A stretch of 49,962 bases of DNA from an uncultured Chryseobacterium sp. (lineage in GTDB: Bacteria; Bacteroidota; Bacteroidia; Flavobacteriales; Weeksellaceae): assembly GCA_913775525.1 (NCBI GenBank), contig CAJYLH010000015.1, positions 1-49,962 on the forward strand, given 5' to 3'. Of the stretch, positions 29,176 to 39,268 are shown piece after piece. The first letter of the stretch is position 1. Every line of letters starts with the position of its first letter. The translations under genes were made by a program, and so were the position numbers. Below the pieces are notes generated by a model that was not told where the DNA came from, ran no database searches, and worked only from the letters and a program-made list of their open reading frames with translations.

Positions 29176-30594
29176 TCAGAATCCGAAATAGTTTTTTGTA
29201 TTGTAATAACAGATATCCTGAATGATTTTCCCAACCCATTCTTCATCGTTAGGCAGAAGCCCCCGCTCCATTTCGGAACCGAACATATTGCACAGCAGCC
29301 TCCTGAAATATTCATGCCTTGAGAAGGAAAGGAAACTCCTGGAATCTGTCAGCATCCCGATAAAGGTGCTGATCAATCCTAAATTGGAAACGGCATTCAT
29401 CTGTTTTTCCATGCCATCCAGCTGATCCAGGAACCACCATGCCGCACCGAACTGCACTTTTCCCTTGATTCCTTCTTCATTAAAGTTTCCGGCCATGGTA
29501 GCCAGTACTTCATTCAAAGTAGGATTAAGGGTATAGATAATGGTTTTGGCCAACTCATCGTGGGCATTCAGTTGATCAAACATCACGCTCATCCTTTGTG
29601 CAAAGTAATATTCGCCGATGGCATCATAGCCTGCATTCACCCCAATGCTTTGGAGCATCTTCGAATTGTTGTTCCGGGTAGCGCCTACATGGAACTGCTG
29701 CACCCAACCTTTGGCTGCATACATTTTGCAAAGTTCTTTCAGCAGGTAACCGGATAAGGCTTCAGGATCCGAGAATGTTTTGCGGTCACCTTTTAAAAAT
29801 TCTGAGAATTCCTGATCCAAAGCGCTGTTCCATTTCTCCGTATCCGGGAAAAACTCGAAACCGTGGTCTGAAATCCGCGCTCCGTGAGCATGGAAATAAT
29901 TAATTCTTGATTGTAATGCTTCCAAAAGATCCGAAGCTGACCTGATGTTGATTCCGCTCGCGGTTTCAAGCTTCTGAAGGCTTTTTCTATACGCTTCCGC
30001 ATCACTGAAAGCAATGTAAACATCCGGCCTGAATGCCGGGAATACACCGGTTGAAAAATCAGAGGCTTTGATGGCCTGATGGAATTCCAGGCTGTCTGAA
30101 GGATCATCCGTCGTGCAAAGCGTTTCTACTTTGAAATGTTGCAGAAGCTGTTGCGGCCGGAAGGGGTCCGACTGGAGCGCATCATTCATGCTGGAATATA
30201 CCGCTGCCGAATTTTTTCCGGAAAGGTATTCCGTAATTCCGAATGGGTTTTTAAGTTCAAGATGCGTCCAGTGGAATAAAGGGTTTCTCAACGTATACGG
30301 TACCACTTCCGCCCATTTCCGGAATTTATCTTCGTCCGTTGCATTTCCGGAAATGAATTTTTCCTCAACGCCGAAGTTCCGCATCGCCCTCCATTTGTAA
30401 TGGTCACCGTCCAGCCAGATGGCGGCCGGTGACCTGAAGTTATGATTTTTAGCAATGACATCCGGTTCCAGGTGATTGTGGTAATCAATCACCGGAAGGT
30501 CTTTCGCATATCCGAAGTGCAGGTTCTCCGCCTTTGCCGATTCCAGCAAAAACGAATCTCCGAAAACTTCTTTCTGGTTAATGAAATTACTCAT
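29176..30594 (-). CDS. uxaC: Glucuronate isomerase
   Basis: Converts D-glucuronate to D-fructuronate (also galacturonate to tagaturonate). Amidohydrolase-fold signature VIDYHNHLEPD lies near residue 35, followed by AAIWLDGDHYKWRAMR and FHWTHLELKNPFGI, all characteristic of UxaC; SLGLISTFIGMLTDSRSFLS-like sequence near 425 is the conserved end of the family. Length 472 aa is typical. It lies just downstream of the terminator at 30676-30709, so it needs its own promoter or read-through; no clear TAnnTTTG element was found. Confidence 0.95.
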   Translation of the reverse strand: MSNFINQKEVFGDSFLLESAKAENLHFGYAKDLPVIDYHNHLEPDVIAKNHNFRSPAAIWLDGDHYKWRAMRNFGVEEKFISGNATDEDKFRKWAEVVPYTLRNPLFHWTHLELKNPFGITEYLSGKNSAAVYSSMNDALQSDPFRPQQLLQHFKVETLCTTDDPSDSLEFHQAIKASDFSTGVFPAFRPDVYIAFSDAEAYRKSLQKLETASGINIRSASDLLEALQSRINYFHAHGARISDHGFEFFPDTEKWNSALDQEFSEFLKGDRKTFSDPEALSGYLLKELCKMYAAKGWVQQFHVGATRNNNSKMLQSIGVNAGYDAIGEYYFAQRMSVMFDQLNAHDELAKTIIYTLNPTLNEVLATMAGNFNEEGIKGKVQFGAAWWFLDQLDGMEKQMNAVSNLGLISTFIGMLTDSRSFLSFSRHEYFRRLLCNMFGSEMERGLLPNDEEWVGKIIQDICYYNTKNYFGF

Positions 30595-30675
30595 TAGTCT
30601 CTTTTTATTTTTGACAGACTCTGTTCCTCAGGTACTCTCATCTGTCAACATTAGTATTCAACAGAGTTCTTAAAA

Positions 30676-30709
30676 ACAGGACCCGGATCACCATTTCACA
30701 GGGTCCTGT
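30676..30709 (-). terminator. Rho-independent terminator after the SDR gene
   Basis: On the minus strand ACAGGACCC pairs perfectly with GGGTCCTGT across a 16-base loop and is followed by TTTTT. It stands 42 bases past the stop of the mannonate oxidoreductase gene and would separate the regulator-xyl-sus-uxu transcript from the uxaC-kdgK-eda-permease transcript. Confidence 0.8.
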
Positions 30710-30750
30710 CATATATAATATAAGAAATAATTAACTCAATTCTGATCCGG

Positions 30751-31581
30751 CTAAACACCGCTGAATGCGCTAAAGCCGCCATCCACAGGTAATAGAGCAC
30801 CGGTAATAAAGCTCGCAGCATCCGAACACAGGAACTGTACAGCTCCGTTGAGTTCTTCTACATCTCCAAAACGTCCCATCGGGGTTTTAGCAATTACTTT
30901 TTTGCTTCTGTCTGTTAACGAGCCGTCAGGATTCAACAGGATGGCACGGTTCTGGTCACCGATAAAAAATCCGGGAGCGACGGCATTAACCCGTATTTTA
31001 TCCCCATATTTTAAGGCTACATCGGATGCGAGCCATTGGGTAAAATTGGTGATTGCCGATTTTGCCGCCGAATAACCGGCTACCCTTGTAATGGCCGAAT
31101 AGGCGGCCATTGATGAAATATTAACAATACTTCCGCTTCCCTTTTCTGCCATTACTTTTCCGAAAACATAGCTCGGATAAACCGTCCCGTTGATGTTCAG
31201 GTCGGTAACCTCATTCCAGCCTTCTATCTTCATATCGAAGAACGACTGATCCGGAGATAAGGTGGCTGAAGGAATATTTCCTCCGGCAATATTCAGGAGG
31301 ATGTCTATCCTTCCGTATTTTTCTGTAATTTTTTTTGCGGCTCCTTCAAGGCTTTCAATACTCATAACATTGGCCTCTACGGCAAAGGCTTCCCCTCCGT
31401 TGGCGGTCAGTTCCTCTACCCTGCTGTCGAGCGTTTCCTGTTTTCTTCCTAATGCTACAACTGTGGCACCGGCCTCTATGAAGCTTTTCGCAAGGCTGCC
31501 CCCCAAAACACCGGATGCTCCGGTAATAACAGCTACTTTATCTTTTATACTGAATATTTCGTTCATTGTATGGTTGATCAT
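30751..31581 (-). CDS. uxuB: D-mannonate oxidoreductase (fructuronate reductase), SDR type
   Basis: Short-chain dehydrogenase with the cofactor motif TGASGVLG near residue 20 and the Ser157-Tyr170-Lys174 triad (NISSMAAYS and GYSAAK). It follows uxuA by 30 bases, and no long-chain UxuB is present, so it most likely reduces fructuronate to mannonate. Bacillus subtilis uses an SDR enzyme (YjmF) for this same step. A second Met at residue 6 (base 31566) is an equally plausible start. The function rests on context plus family; other SDR activities are possible. Confidence 0.8.
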   Translation of the reverse strand: MINHTMNEIFSIKDKVAVITGASGVLGGSLAKSFIEAGATVVALGRKQETLDSRVEELTANGGEAFAVEANVMSIESLEGAAKKITEKYGRIDILLNIAGGNIPSATLSPDQSFFDMKIEGWNEVTDLNINGTVYPSYVFGKVMAEKGSGSIVNISSMAAYSAITRVAGYSAAKSAITNFTQWLASDVALKYGDKIRVNAVAPGFFIGDQNRAILLNPDGSLTDRSKKVIAKTPMGRFGDVEELNGAVQFLCSDAASFITGALLPVDGGFSAFSGV

Positions 31582-31611
31582 TGATGATTGATAATTGATG
31601 GAAAGAGCAAT

Positions 31612-32790
31612 TTAGCTTTTTCCTGCCATTTCATTTTGAACGGCAGCCATTACGCCTTCGATCTGTCCTAAAGCCAGCATTCTGCCTAAGAATGAGTAGC
31701 CGGGATTGTATCCTTTGTCGATATCATCCGTCAGCAGCCTTCCATGGTCGATCCTCATCGGAAGTTGCGGGTTTTCTTTTTCAAATACACGGACAACATC
31801 AATCAGCTTTCCTCTTCCGCCCAGGTGATGTGCTTCTATAAAATCGCCGTTTTCAAAAACGTTGGTGCTTCTGAGGTGGACGAATCTGGTACGGCTAGAA
31901 AATTTCTGAGCCAGCGTGGGAACATCATTCTGAAGATTCGCACTTAGAGAACCGGCACAGAATGTCAATCCGTTGTGTGGATTGTCCACGGCATTCAGGA
32001 ACCAGTTGATGTCCTCTTCATTGGTTACGATCCTTGGCAGGCCTAATAGTGAGTATGGCGGATCGTCCGGATGAACGCACATCTGGATGTCCCATTTCTC
32101 GCAGACCGGCATTATTTTCTCCAGGAAATACTTCATGTTCTCCCGAAGCTGATTTTTATCGACCCCATCGTATAAAGCCAAAAGATTATTGAACTTTTCA
32201 ACCGGGTTCAACTCTCCTTCCTTGATATTGCCATTCACGAATCCCTGTGTTTTAACAATCACGGAATCAATCAGGTCATTGTTGTCTTCCTCACTGAGGG
32301 TAGTTTTCAGTTCTTCAACTTTCTGAAGGATTTCCGGTTGATAATCGTTTTCAGCCCCTTGCCTTTTCAGGATATGGATTTCAAAATACGCAAATCTGGC
32401 TTTGTCGAAGTACAACGACGAAGAACCGTCTTCCCATTCGTGAAAGAGATCCGTCCTTGCCCAGTCCAGCACCGGCATAAAATTATAACATACGGTCTTT
32501 ACTCCTGCTTTTCCCAGATTTACCAGGCTCAGAATATAATTTTCTATTAAAGAGTCCCGGTCTTCACCTCCGTATTTGATCGCTTCGCTTACGGGAAGAC
32601 TTTCCACTACAGACCAGCGAAGACCGTGACTTTCTATGTATTGTTTATATTCCTGAATGGCTTCCAGTGTCCAGACCTGTCCGTTCGGAACATCATGCAG
32701 CGCGGAGACTATACCTTCCACACCGATCTGACGGAGCATGTTCAACTGTATTTTATCCTTTTTACCAAACCATCTCCATGTTTTTTCCAT
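31612..32790 (-). CDS. uxuA: D-mannonate dehydratase
   Basis: Dehydrates D-mannonate to 2-keto-3-deoxygluconate, the substrate of KdgK. Sequence landmarks are the N-terminal MEKTWRWFGKKD, QIGVEGIVSALHDVPNG, the metal-site segment MCVHPDDPPYSLLGLPR near residue 240 and GLTFCAGSLSA near 278. Length 392 aa is as expected for UxuA of the xylose-isomerase-like TIM-barrel fold. It lies 87 bases after susD, with a terminator-like hairpin between them, and 30 bases before the SDR oxidoreductase. Confidence 0.96.
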   Translation of the reverse strand: MEKTWRWFGKKDKIQLNMLRQIGVEGIVSALHDVPNGQVWTLEAIQEYKQYIESHGLRWSVVESLPVSEAIKYGGEDRDSLIENYILSLVNLGKAGVKTVCYNFMPVLDWARTDLFHEWEDGSSSLYFDKARFAYFEIHILKRQGAENDYQPEILQKVEELKTTLSEEDNNDLIDSVIVKTQGFVNGNIKEGELNPVEKFNNLLALYDGVDKNQLRENMKYFLEKIMPVCEKWDIQMCVHPDDPPYSLLGLPRIVTNEEDINWFLNAVDNPHNGLTFCAGSLSANLQNDVPTLAQKFSSRTRFVHLRSTNVFENGDFIEAHHLGGRGKLIDVVRVFEKENPQLPMRIDHGRLLTDDIDKGYNPGYSFLGRMLALGQIEGVMAAVQNEMAGKS

Positions 32791-32817
32791 AATCGTATCT
32801 TAAGTTTTATCATTAAA

Positions 32818-32848
32818 ACAAAGCAGGTGTTTAAGGCACCTACTTTGT
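32818..32848 (-). terminator. Terminator-like hairpin between susD and uxuA
   Basis: On the minus strand ACAAAGTAGGTG and CACCTGCTTTGT form a 12-bp stem with one mismatch, followed by TTTTAAT. It lies 29 bases past the susD stop inside what otherwise looks like one operon. It may act as a partial terminator or 3' protecting structure keeping susCD mRNA above uxu mRNA. Confidence 0.65.
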
Positions 32849-32877
32849 GTTGATATGAATGTAAATGTGCTTAAAAA

Positions 32878-34833
32878 TTAATACCCAGGGTTTTGGAATT
32901 TAGCTTTTACGTCAGCGCTAACCTCCATGGCATCCAGCTGGCTCTGAGGAATTGGTCTCAGGTAGTGGAACGGCTGAATGGTTCTGGTTACCGTCTGCGG
33001 AGTATGATCTCCGTAAGACGCTCCCCCGATCTGGTAAGTCGCTGCATACTGTGCCCATTTCTGTGTACGTACGAGGTCATACCATCTGTAGAATTCTCCG
33101 TAATACTCTCTGGATCTTTCTGCAAGGATATAGTCAATCGTAATGCTAGAAGGAGTAGCGGCAGTCATAGCAGCACTGTTATCTGCTACATAGGCTACAT
33201 TCTGAGCATTGTTGAATTTCCATTTTCCTGCTCTGGCACGGATGACGTTAATCAGGTCTCTTGGGCTCATGGATCCTGAAGCTCCTTTTACAGCTGCTTC
33301 CGCTGCGATAAAATAAAATTCAGAGAATTTAGCCACATTAAACGGACGCGTTAAACCTGCGTTAGGATATCCAAGTCCGTTCGGATCATCTGTACGGTAG
33401 GTTCCGATCTTCCAAAGTCCAGGATATACGATTCTGTTGATCCCGTTTGGAGCAATTACCCAGTCAGCCCTTCCCGGCAATGTACCGGCTCCTACGCCGT
33501 TCTGTCCGGATCCTGTAGGATAAGTCGGTGCCTGAGAATCATCATTCAGGAAGCTTAATATTGCACCTCCCGGCTGTACAGGAAGATTGTTGGCATTGTA
33601 CAGTACCGGTACAGCAGTTAAGCCTGTCCCCTGCTTCTGCCAGTTTCCTCTGTAGGTCGTTACGAAGGTACCATCGTAACGGGAGTCATTGGTTTTATCT
33701 GCAAACGTATTTTTAATTACGCCTAAAGTAGGACACATACGCACCCAAGGACGCCCTAAAGACTGGGCAGCTTCACGCTGTACTGAACTTACCACATCTG
33801 TTGAAGCCCATGAAGTAGTCTTACTGCTTTTAATGGCCGTATAATTCCAGGTCTGCATCCACGCGGCAAAGTTATCCGGAGCCCATCCTGAGCCGAATCC
33901 CACAGGATCACTTTCATTATAGAATACACTGGACTGGGTATGGTCTGCATACAGCATGCACTCGCTGTTACGGTCATTGGCTCCTGCATTAACATCATAG
34001 AATGTAGGCTGTAAACCATAAGATCCCGGGTTGTTGATTCCCGTCATGGCGACATCATATGCCTGCTGGAAATACCACTGTGCATTGTGCCCATCTGGAT
34101 CCACACGCTGTGCATCCGGATAGGTAGGAATGTTGTTAGGGTTCTGCAACCACCAGCCGTACGTAAGGTATGCTTTCGCCAGGAATAATCTGGCTACATT
34201 TTTCGTTACGCCTCCGGTTACTCTCGGTGTGGTTGGCAAATTATCTACTGCCTTCTTAAGGTCAGGGAAAATAGCCTTTGTATAGACTTCCGGAACTGTA
34301 TTTCTCACTGAAGTTGTCGTCGGCGAGCTGTTGAATTTCAGTTCGCCGGACCCTAAATCCAAAGGTACTCCTCCGTACGTCTGCACAAGCATGAAGTAAT
34401 CGAATCCCCTGAAGAATCTGGCTTCTGAAATCATGGTTTCCGCGATACCGAATCCCGGCCCTTTCTCAATGATACCGTTGGCAGTATTGATGTAAGGGAA
34501 TACCGAACCCCATACCATACTCGTAGGAAAGGTAGCGGCATTGATGTTTCCGTTTCCGGACATATCCAGGTCTTTGAAGTTCCCGTCAGCACTCTGTGCG
34601 AAAGTAGATTCATCAGTCCCGTTCTGGCAGTTACTCATAAAGTATCCGTTGCCATATAAAAGCCTTAACTGTCTGTATAGTGAAGTGAAACTCTGATTAA
34701 CACCATCTGCCGTACTGAAATAATCTACAGTGTATATTGATCTGGGCTGTTCATCCAGGATTTCATTACAACCGGTAAATGTCAGCGACATAAATATCGC
34801 TCCTAACAACAATTTTTTATTGAAATGTATCAT
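32878..34833 (-). CDS. susD: SusD-family outer-membrane glycan-binding lipoprotein
   Basis: Surface lipoprotein that caps the SusC barrel and binds the incoming oligosaccharide. A lipobox is present (TFTGC, Cys22) followed by acidic residues (NEILDEQP), compatible with surface export in Bacteroidota. The RagB/SusD TPR-like N-terminal half contains FFRGFDYFMLVQTYGGVPL, and the C-terminal half ends with AERSREYYGEFYRWYDLVRT and HYLRPIPQSQLD, the hallmark end of the family. At 651 aa it is on the long side. It follows susC by 11 bases. Ligand is inferred to be decorated xylo-oligosaccharide. Confidence 0.95.
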   Translation of the reverse strand: MIHFNKKLLLGAIFMSLTFTGCNEILDEQPRSIYTVDYFSTADGVNQSFTSLYRQLRLLYGNGYFMSNCQNGTDESTFAQSADGNFKDLDMSGNGNINAATFPTSMVWGSVFPYINTANGIIEKGPGFGIAETMISEARFFRGFDYFMLVQTYGGVPLDLGSGELKFNSSPTTTSVRNTVPEVYTKAIFPDLKKAVDNLPTTPRVTGGVTKNVARLFLAKAYLTYGWWLQNPNNIPTYPDAQRVDPDGHNAQWYFQQAYDVAMTGINNPGSYGLQPTFYDVNAGANDRNSECMLYADHTQSSVFYNESDPVGFGSGWAPDNFAAWMQTWNYTAIKSSKTTSWASTDVVSSVQREAAQSLGRPWVRMCPTLGVIKNTFADKTNDSRYDGTFVTTYRGNWQKQGTGLTAVPVLYNANNLPVQPGGAILSFLNDDSQAPTYPTGSGQNGVGAGTLPGRADWVIAPNGINRIVYPGLWKIGTYRTDDPNGLGYPNAGLTRPFNVAKFSEFYFIAAEAAVKGASGSMSPRDLINVIRARAGKWKFNNAQNVAYVADNSAAMTAATPSSITIDYILAERSREYYGEFYRWYDLVRTQKWAQYAATYQIGGASYGDHTPQTVTRTIQPFHYLRPIPQSQLDAMEVSADVKAKFQNPGY

Positions 34834-34844
34834 GATTGTACGTA

Positions 34845-37739
34845 TTAAAAAGTTAAGTTAATTCCCATTAAATAATTTCGGGTGGAAGGGTTATTGGTTC
34901 CGATCACCAACTGACGTGACTGGTATCCGTTGACAGCCTGGTTCTGGTTACCAAAAGAGTTCGGTTCCGGATCCATTCCGGAGAACTTATGGTATGGAGA
35001 GAACAACACTACCGGATTAGTCACAGTGAAATATACTCTGAAGCTATTGATTTTTAAATCTTTCAGGAAATCTTTGTTGATGTTATACCCTAATGTAATG
35101 GTACGCAGTTTAACATAAGAGGCATCAAACATAGCCAGTGTGGAAGAATATTTCGGATTGTCTCCGCTTAAGTGTCTTCCTGGACGCGGAAAGTAAGCGT
35201 TTGTATTGTCTTCTGTCCAGTAATCAACGTCAACGTTATTTCCTCTACCGGTCATTCTGTTCAGGTAACTTGCTGATCCGTACAGCGTACTGATCAGGAT
35301 TCCGCCATGCTGGAATGCTCCTACCGTGCTTAAATCAAAGTTTTTGTATGCGAAACGCATATTGAAACCTCCCTGGAATTTAGGAGCGGTATCGAAAATC
35401 TGACGGTCAGCAGGACCAATCGCTCTTACCGGTGTCCCGTCTGCATTGTATCCTCCGGTATAAAGGACTTTGATAGATCCTACAACATCTCTCGGATCAC
35501 CAGGTTCCAGAATACCCATGTACTGGTCTCCGGTCTGCCATAACCCGATGTATTGATAATCATACAAAGCATTGATATTGTGGCCTACAAACCAAAGGTT
35601 GGATTCATCTTTATCAATTCCTGAGGCAAGCGCTAAGATTTTGTTTCTGTTGGTATAGAAATTTACGCCTGCTTCCCAGGTAAATCCTTCAGGATTGTCG
35701 AAAATCACGCCGTTCAAAGCTACTTCAAATCCTTTGTTTTCCGTTTCAGCAACGTTGGAAATTACGTTGACAAGACCAGATGACATCGGAAGGTTTTTAG
35801 ACGTCAATAAGTCAAAGGTATGCGTCTTATAATATTCTACACTACCGGAAAGCCTGTTATTGAATAACCCGAAATCTACCCCGTAATTCTGTGTTTTGGA
35901 ATACTCCCATCCTAAGCCCGGATTAGGAGCCTGAGTTACATACACCCCTGTGCTGCTGCCGGATCCGAAATTATACGGAGCCACAGCCATCTGCCCTAAT
36001 GTAGAATACGGAGCTACCGCCTGGTTGGATGTTTGTCCCCATCCTGCTCTTAGCTTCAACAGGTTGATCGCTTTGATATTCTGCATGAATGACTCATTCG
36101 TTACATTCCATCCTAATGATAATGCAGGATAGGTATGCCATTTATTTCCCGGGGCCAGTCTGGATGATCCGTCAGCACGTAATGTTGCTGTAATCATATA
36201 CTTATTGTCGAAAGTATACATTACCCTTCCCATAGCAGAAAGAAGTCCGTTTTTAGTATATACCTGATCCTCCGGTCTAACGGTAATATCTGCCTGAGGC
36301 GATTGTCCCAGGTTATAATACTGGAAGAAATCAGCAGGTACATTCTTCGCACTCATATAAGAACTGGTGTACTTATTATCTTCTGCAGAATATAAGGCAA
36401 CAGCATTAATTTTATGTTTCCCGAAGGTACGGTCATAGGTCAGGAGGTTTTCCAATACCCAATGGTATGTCTGGTTGTTTCCTCTGCCGGCAGATGAAGG
36501 TCCAAGCGGGTTGGTGTTGAACACCCCTACTCCGGCATAGTTGCCACTGTTGGAAGTACGGTAATCCAATCCTACGTTCAGTCGGTATTTCAATCCGTTC
36601 AGCGGTAAAGTGAGTTCACCGTACATATTGTTATAGGAAGCAAAGGATTTGGTTTCGTCAACATATTTATCGCCTAAACTTTCTATGGACTGACGGGTAT
36701 AAATCCATGTCTGGTCGATTCCTCCTGCCGTAATCATGGTTCTCCTAGGATTTCCATTTTCATCATATGGATTAACTAATGGAGAATATCCAAGAACAGC
36801 TCCGGGGTTCAGCCCGTTACCCTCTGATTGAGAATAGTTCGTATTGGTTGTAAATCCGAATTTGAAATTCTTACCTACCTGCTGGTCAACAGCCATACGC
36901 AGGGCAAATCGCTCATAATTCTGAAGCGGAATCAAGGCATCCTGTTTGAAATAAGATAAGCCGACATTATAATTTCCACCTTCCGTTCCACCGGATACGC
37001 CGATATCATGGCTGGTGATCATAGCAGGCTTATAATATAAATCCTGCCAGTCTGTATTGTTGTTTACAGATTCATGTCCGGTAGTCGCGTACAATGGATT
37101 CGAACTGTTAAAAGGAGTAGCGTAGGCACGAAGTTTCGCAAACTTAGGACCGTCCATCATCGGGTATTTAGAAAACAGCGTCTGAACTCCGGTGAAGTTA
37201 TTGTAGGTGAAACGCGGTTTCTGGCCTTTAGAACCTCTGTTGGTCGTCACCAAAATAACCCCGTTCGCTCCTCTTGAACCATAAATGGCTGTTGCGGAAG
37301 CGTCCTTTAGGATATCAATACTTTTGATATCGCTGGAGCTGATGTCACTTAATGATCCTACAAACGGAATTCCATCCAGAACGATCAGAGGATCATTGCT
37401 TCCGGTAAGCGACCTTGTTCCACGGATACGGATCTGCATGGAAGCTCCAGGTTTTGTGGAAGACTGTGAAATATCCACCCCCGCTGCTCTGCCCTGTAAA
37501 GCCTGGGTAATGTTGGCAGAAGGAACTTCTCTTAGAGCGTCACCTTTTACGGTGGCTACAGATCCGGTAACCGCTTCTTTTCTCTGGGTACCGTAGCCGA
37601 TGACAACAACTTCCTCTATCTTTTTCTCTTTAGGCAGAGTATCTTTCTTCGCTTGTGAATAAGCAAGGCTGGAAGGCAATAATGCCATAGCAAAAAATAC
37701 CGTTGCCTTATTAATTTTAATAGGTTTAAATCCTTTCAT
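34845..37739 (-). CDS. susC: SusC-family TonB-dependent oligosaccharide transporter
   Basis: Outer-membrane 22-strand barrel that imports oligosaccharide using TonB energy. After a signal peptide (about residues 1-29, AYS-Q) it goes almost directly into the TonB-box region KKIEEVVVIGYGTQRKEAV and the plug (GRAAGVDISQ, RIRGTRSL, LIVLDGIPF, ASATAIYGSRGANGVILVTT). The carboxypeptidase-D-like N-terminal extension common in SusC proteins is absent, which explains the short length of 964 aa. The chain ends in an aromatic residue (GINLTF), as barrels do. xylA ends 78 bases upstream; no clear separate promoter was found, so co-transcription with xylA is likely. Confidence 0.96.
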   Translation of the reverse strand: MKGFKPIKINKATVFFAMALLPSSLAYSQAKKDTLPKEKKIEEVVVIGYGTQRKEAVTGSVATVKGDALREVPSANITQALQGRAAGVDISQSSTKPGASMQIRIRGTRSLTGSNDPLIVLDGIPFVGSLSDISSSDIKSIDILKDASATAIYGSRGANGVILVTTNRGSKGQKPRFTYNNFTGVQTLFSKYPMMDGPKFAKLRAYATPFNSSNPLYATTGHESVNNNTDWQDLYYKPAMITSHDIGVSGGTEGGNYNVGLSYFKQDALIPLQNYERFALRMAVDQQVGKNFKFGFTTNTNYSQSEGNGLNPGAVLGYSPLVNPYDENGNPRRTMITAGGIDQTWIYTRQSIESLGDKYVDETKSFASYNNMYGELTLPLNGLKYRLNVGLDYRTSNSGNYAGVGVFNTNPLGPSSAGRGNNQTYHWVLENLLTYDRTFGKHKINAVALYSAEDNKYTSSYMSAKNVPADFFQYYNLGQSPQADITVRPEDQVYTKNGLLSAMGRVMYTFDNKYMITATLRADGSSRLAPGNKWHTYPALSLGWNVTNESFMQNIKAINLLKLRAGWGQTSNQAVAPYSTLGQMAVAPYNFGSGSSTGVYVTQAPNPGLGWEYSKTQNYGVDFGLFNNRLSGSVEYYKTHTFDLLTSKNLPMSSGLVNVISNVAETENKGFEVALNGVIFDNPEGFTWEAGVNFYTNRNKILALASGIDKDESNLWFVGHNINALYDYQYIGLWQTGDQYMGILEPGDPRDVVGSIKVLYTGGYNADGTPVRAIGPADRQIFDTAPKFQGGFNMRFAYKNFDLSTVGAFQHGGILISTLYGSASYLNRMTGRGNNVDVDYWTEDNTNAYFPRPGRHLSGDNPKYSSTLAMFDASYVKLRTITLGYNINKDFLKDLKINSFRVYFTVTNPVVLFSPYHKFSGMDPEPNSFGNQNQAVNGYQSRQLVIGTNNPSTRNYLMGINLTF

Positions 37740-37817
37740 AATTACTCGTATTTTAATTATACATCCAGGATGAAGAGTTCTGTAACGGCTTCATTCCAAA
37801 GTTTTTTGTATTCATGG

Positions 37818-39146
37818 TTAGATATACATGTTGATAATGGCCTCGAATAATTCCTGCTTGCCGCTTTTCGGCTGTGGCTCCCCTATTTCGTGAGCAATTT
37901 TCTGAAGGTCTTCCAGTGTAAGCTTACCTTCCTCAAATGCTTTTCCGCTTCCAAGGTCAAAAGAAGAATATCTTTCTGTTCTCAATGATTTATAATCTGA
38001 ATTTTCCAGGATATCGGCAGCGACGATCAAACCTTTGGCAAAAGCGTCCATACCGGAAACGTGAGAGATGAAAAGATCTTCGGCATCAATTGAATTACGA
38101 CGGATTTTAGCATCGAAATTCACCCCTCCGGTTCCTAATCCTCCTCCCTGAAGAATAACCATCCATGCCTGAGCCAGTTCATAATAGTCGATCGGGAACT
38201 GGTCTGTATCCCATCCGTTCTGGTAATCACCTCTGTTGGCATCGATGCTTCCTAATAATCCTGCGTCTACAGCAGCCTGTAATTCATGCTCGAAAGTATG
38301 CCCTGCCAATGTAGCGTGGTTTACCTCAAGGTTCAGTTTGAAATCCTGATCAAGACCGTAATGTCTCAGGAATCCGATTACCGTTTCCGCATCATAGTCA
38401 TACTGGTGCTTTGTAGGCTCCATAGGTTTAGGCTCGATCAGGAAAGTTCCCTGGAAACCTTGCTTACGGGCATAATCACGGGACATGGTGAGGAAACGTG
38501 CCAGGTGCTCTTTTTCACGCTTCATATCGGTATTCAGAAGGCTCATATACCCTTCTCTTCCTCCCCAGAACACGTAGTTTTCTCCACCCAGTGCAATAGT
38601 AGCATCAATGGAGTTTTTCACTTGGGTTCCTGCACAGGCTACTACATCAAAATTAGGATTGGTAGAAGCTCCGTTCATATATCTTTCGTGGGTAAATACA
38701 TTCGCCGTTCCCCATAAAAGTTTGATTCCTGTTTCCTGCTGCTTTTCTTTGGCATATTCTACTACAGCCTGAAGGTTGCTTTCATACTCCTTCCAGTTTC
38801 CTGCAGGTTCTACTAGGTCGATATCATGGAAACAGTAAAAACTGAAGCCCATTTTTTTCATGAATTCGAAACCGGCATCCATCTTATATTTCGCTCTGGA
38901 AACCGCATCAGTTCCCATATTCCACGGGTGATGGATGGTTGCCCCTCCGAACGGATCGCTTCCGTCTGCACATAAGGTATGCCACCAAGCCATAGCAAAG
39001 CGCGTCCAGTCTTTCATGGGTTTTCCCATAACGATCCTTTCTGCATCATAATAGCGGAACGCCATAGGGTTCCTGCTCTCTCTGCCCTCAAATTTAACTT
39101 CGTCAATACCAGGGAAAAACTCTTTCGTTTCTTTTAAAATGTTCAT
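37818..39146 (-). CDS. xylA: Xylose isomerase
   Basis: Interconverts D-xylose and D-xylulose in the cytoplasm with two divalent metals. Signatures: [11 protein letters not shown] with catalytic H107, [15 protein letters not shown], and [16 protein letters not shown] around the metal-binding glutamate; [13 protein letters not shown] supplies further metal ligands. Length 442 aa corresponds to the class II isomerases of Bacteroidota and clostridia. It is the third gene after the NUDIX regulator, 122 bases behind xylB and 78 ahead of susC. Confidence 0.97.
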   Translation of the reverse strand: MNILKETKEFFPGIDEVKFEGRESRNPMAFRYYDAERIVMGKPMKDWTRFAMAWWHTLCADGSDPFGGATIHHPWNMGTDAVSRAKYKMDAGFEFMKKMGFSFYCFHDIDLVEPAGNWKEYESNLQAVVEYAKEKQQETGIKLLWGTANVFTHERYMNGASTNPNFDVVACAGTQVKNSIDATIALGGENYVFWGGREGYMSLLNTDMKREKEHLARFLTMSRDYARKQGFQGTFLIEPKPMEPTKHQYDYDAETVIGFLRHYGLDQDFKLNLEVNHATLAGHTFEHELQAAVDAGLLGSIDANRGDYQNGWDTDQFPIDYYELAQAWMVILQGGGLGTGGVNFDAKIRRNSIDAEDLFISHVSGMDAFAKGLIVAADILENSDYKSLRTERYSSFDLGSGKAFEEGKLTLEDLQKIAHEIGEPQPKSGKQELFEAIINMYI

Positions 39147-39268
39147 ATATATTTATTTTTTGTTTTTATAATCAATAATGCTGATGCCGTTTTCAGGCAT
39201 ATGATTCCCCCTTCCTGCTGATTTTTTCATTATCCCAGGATCAGGTTTTATGCTTTTAATATTCAGGT

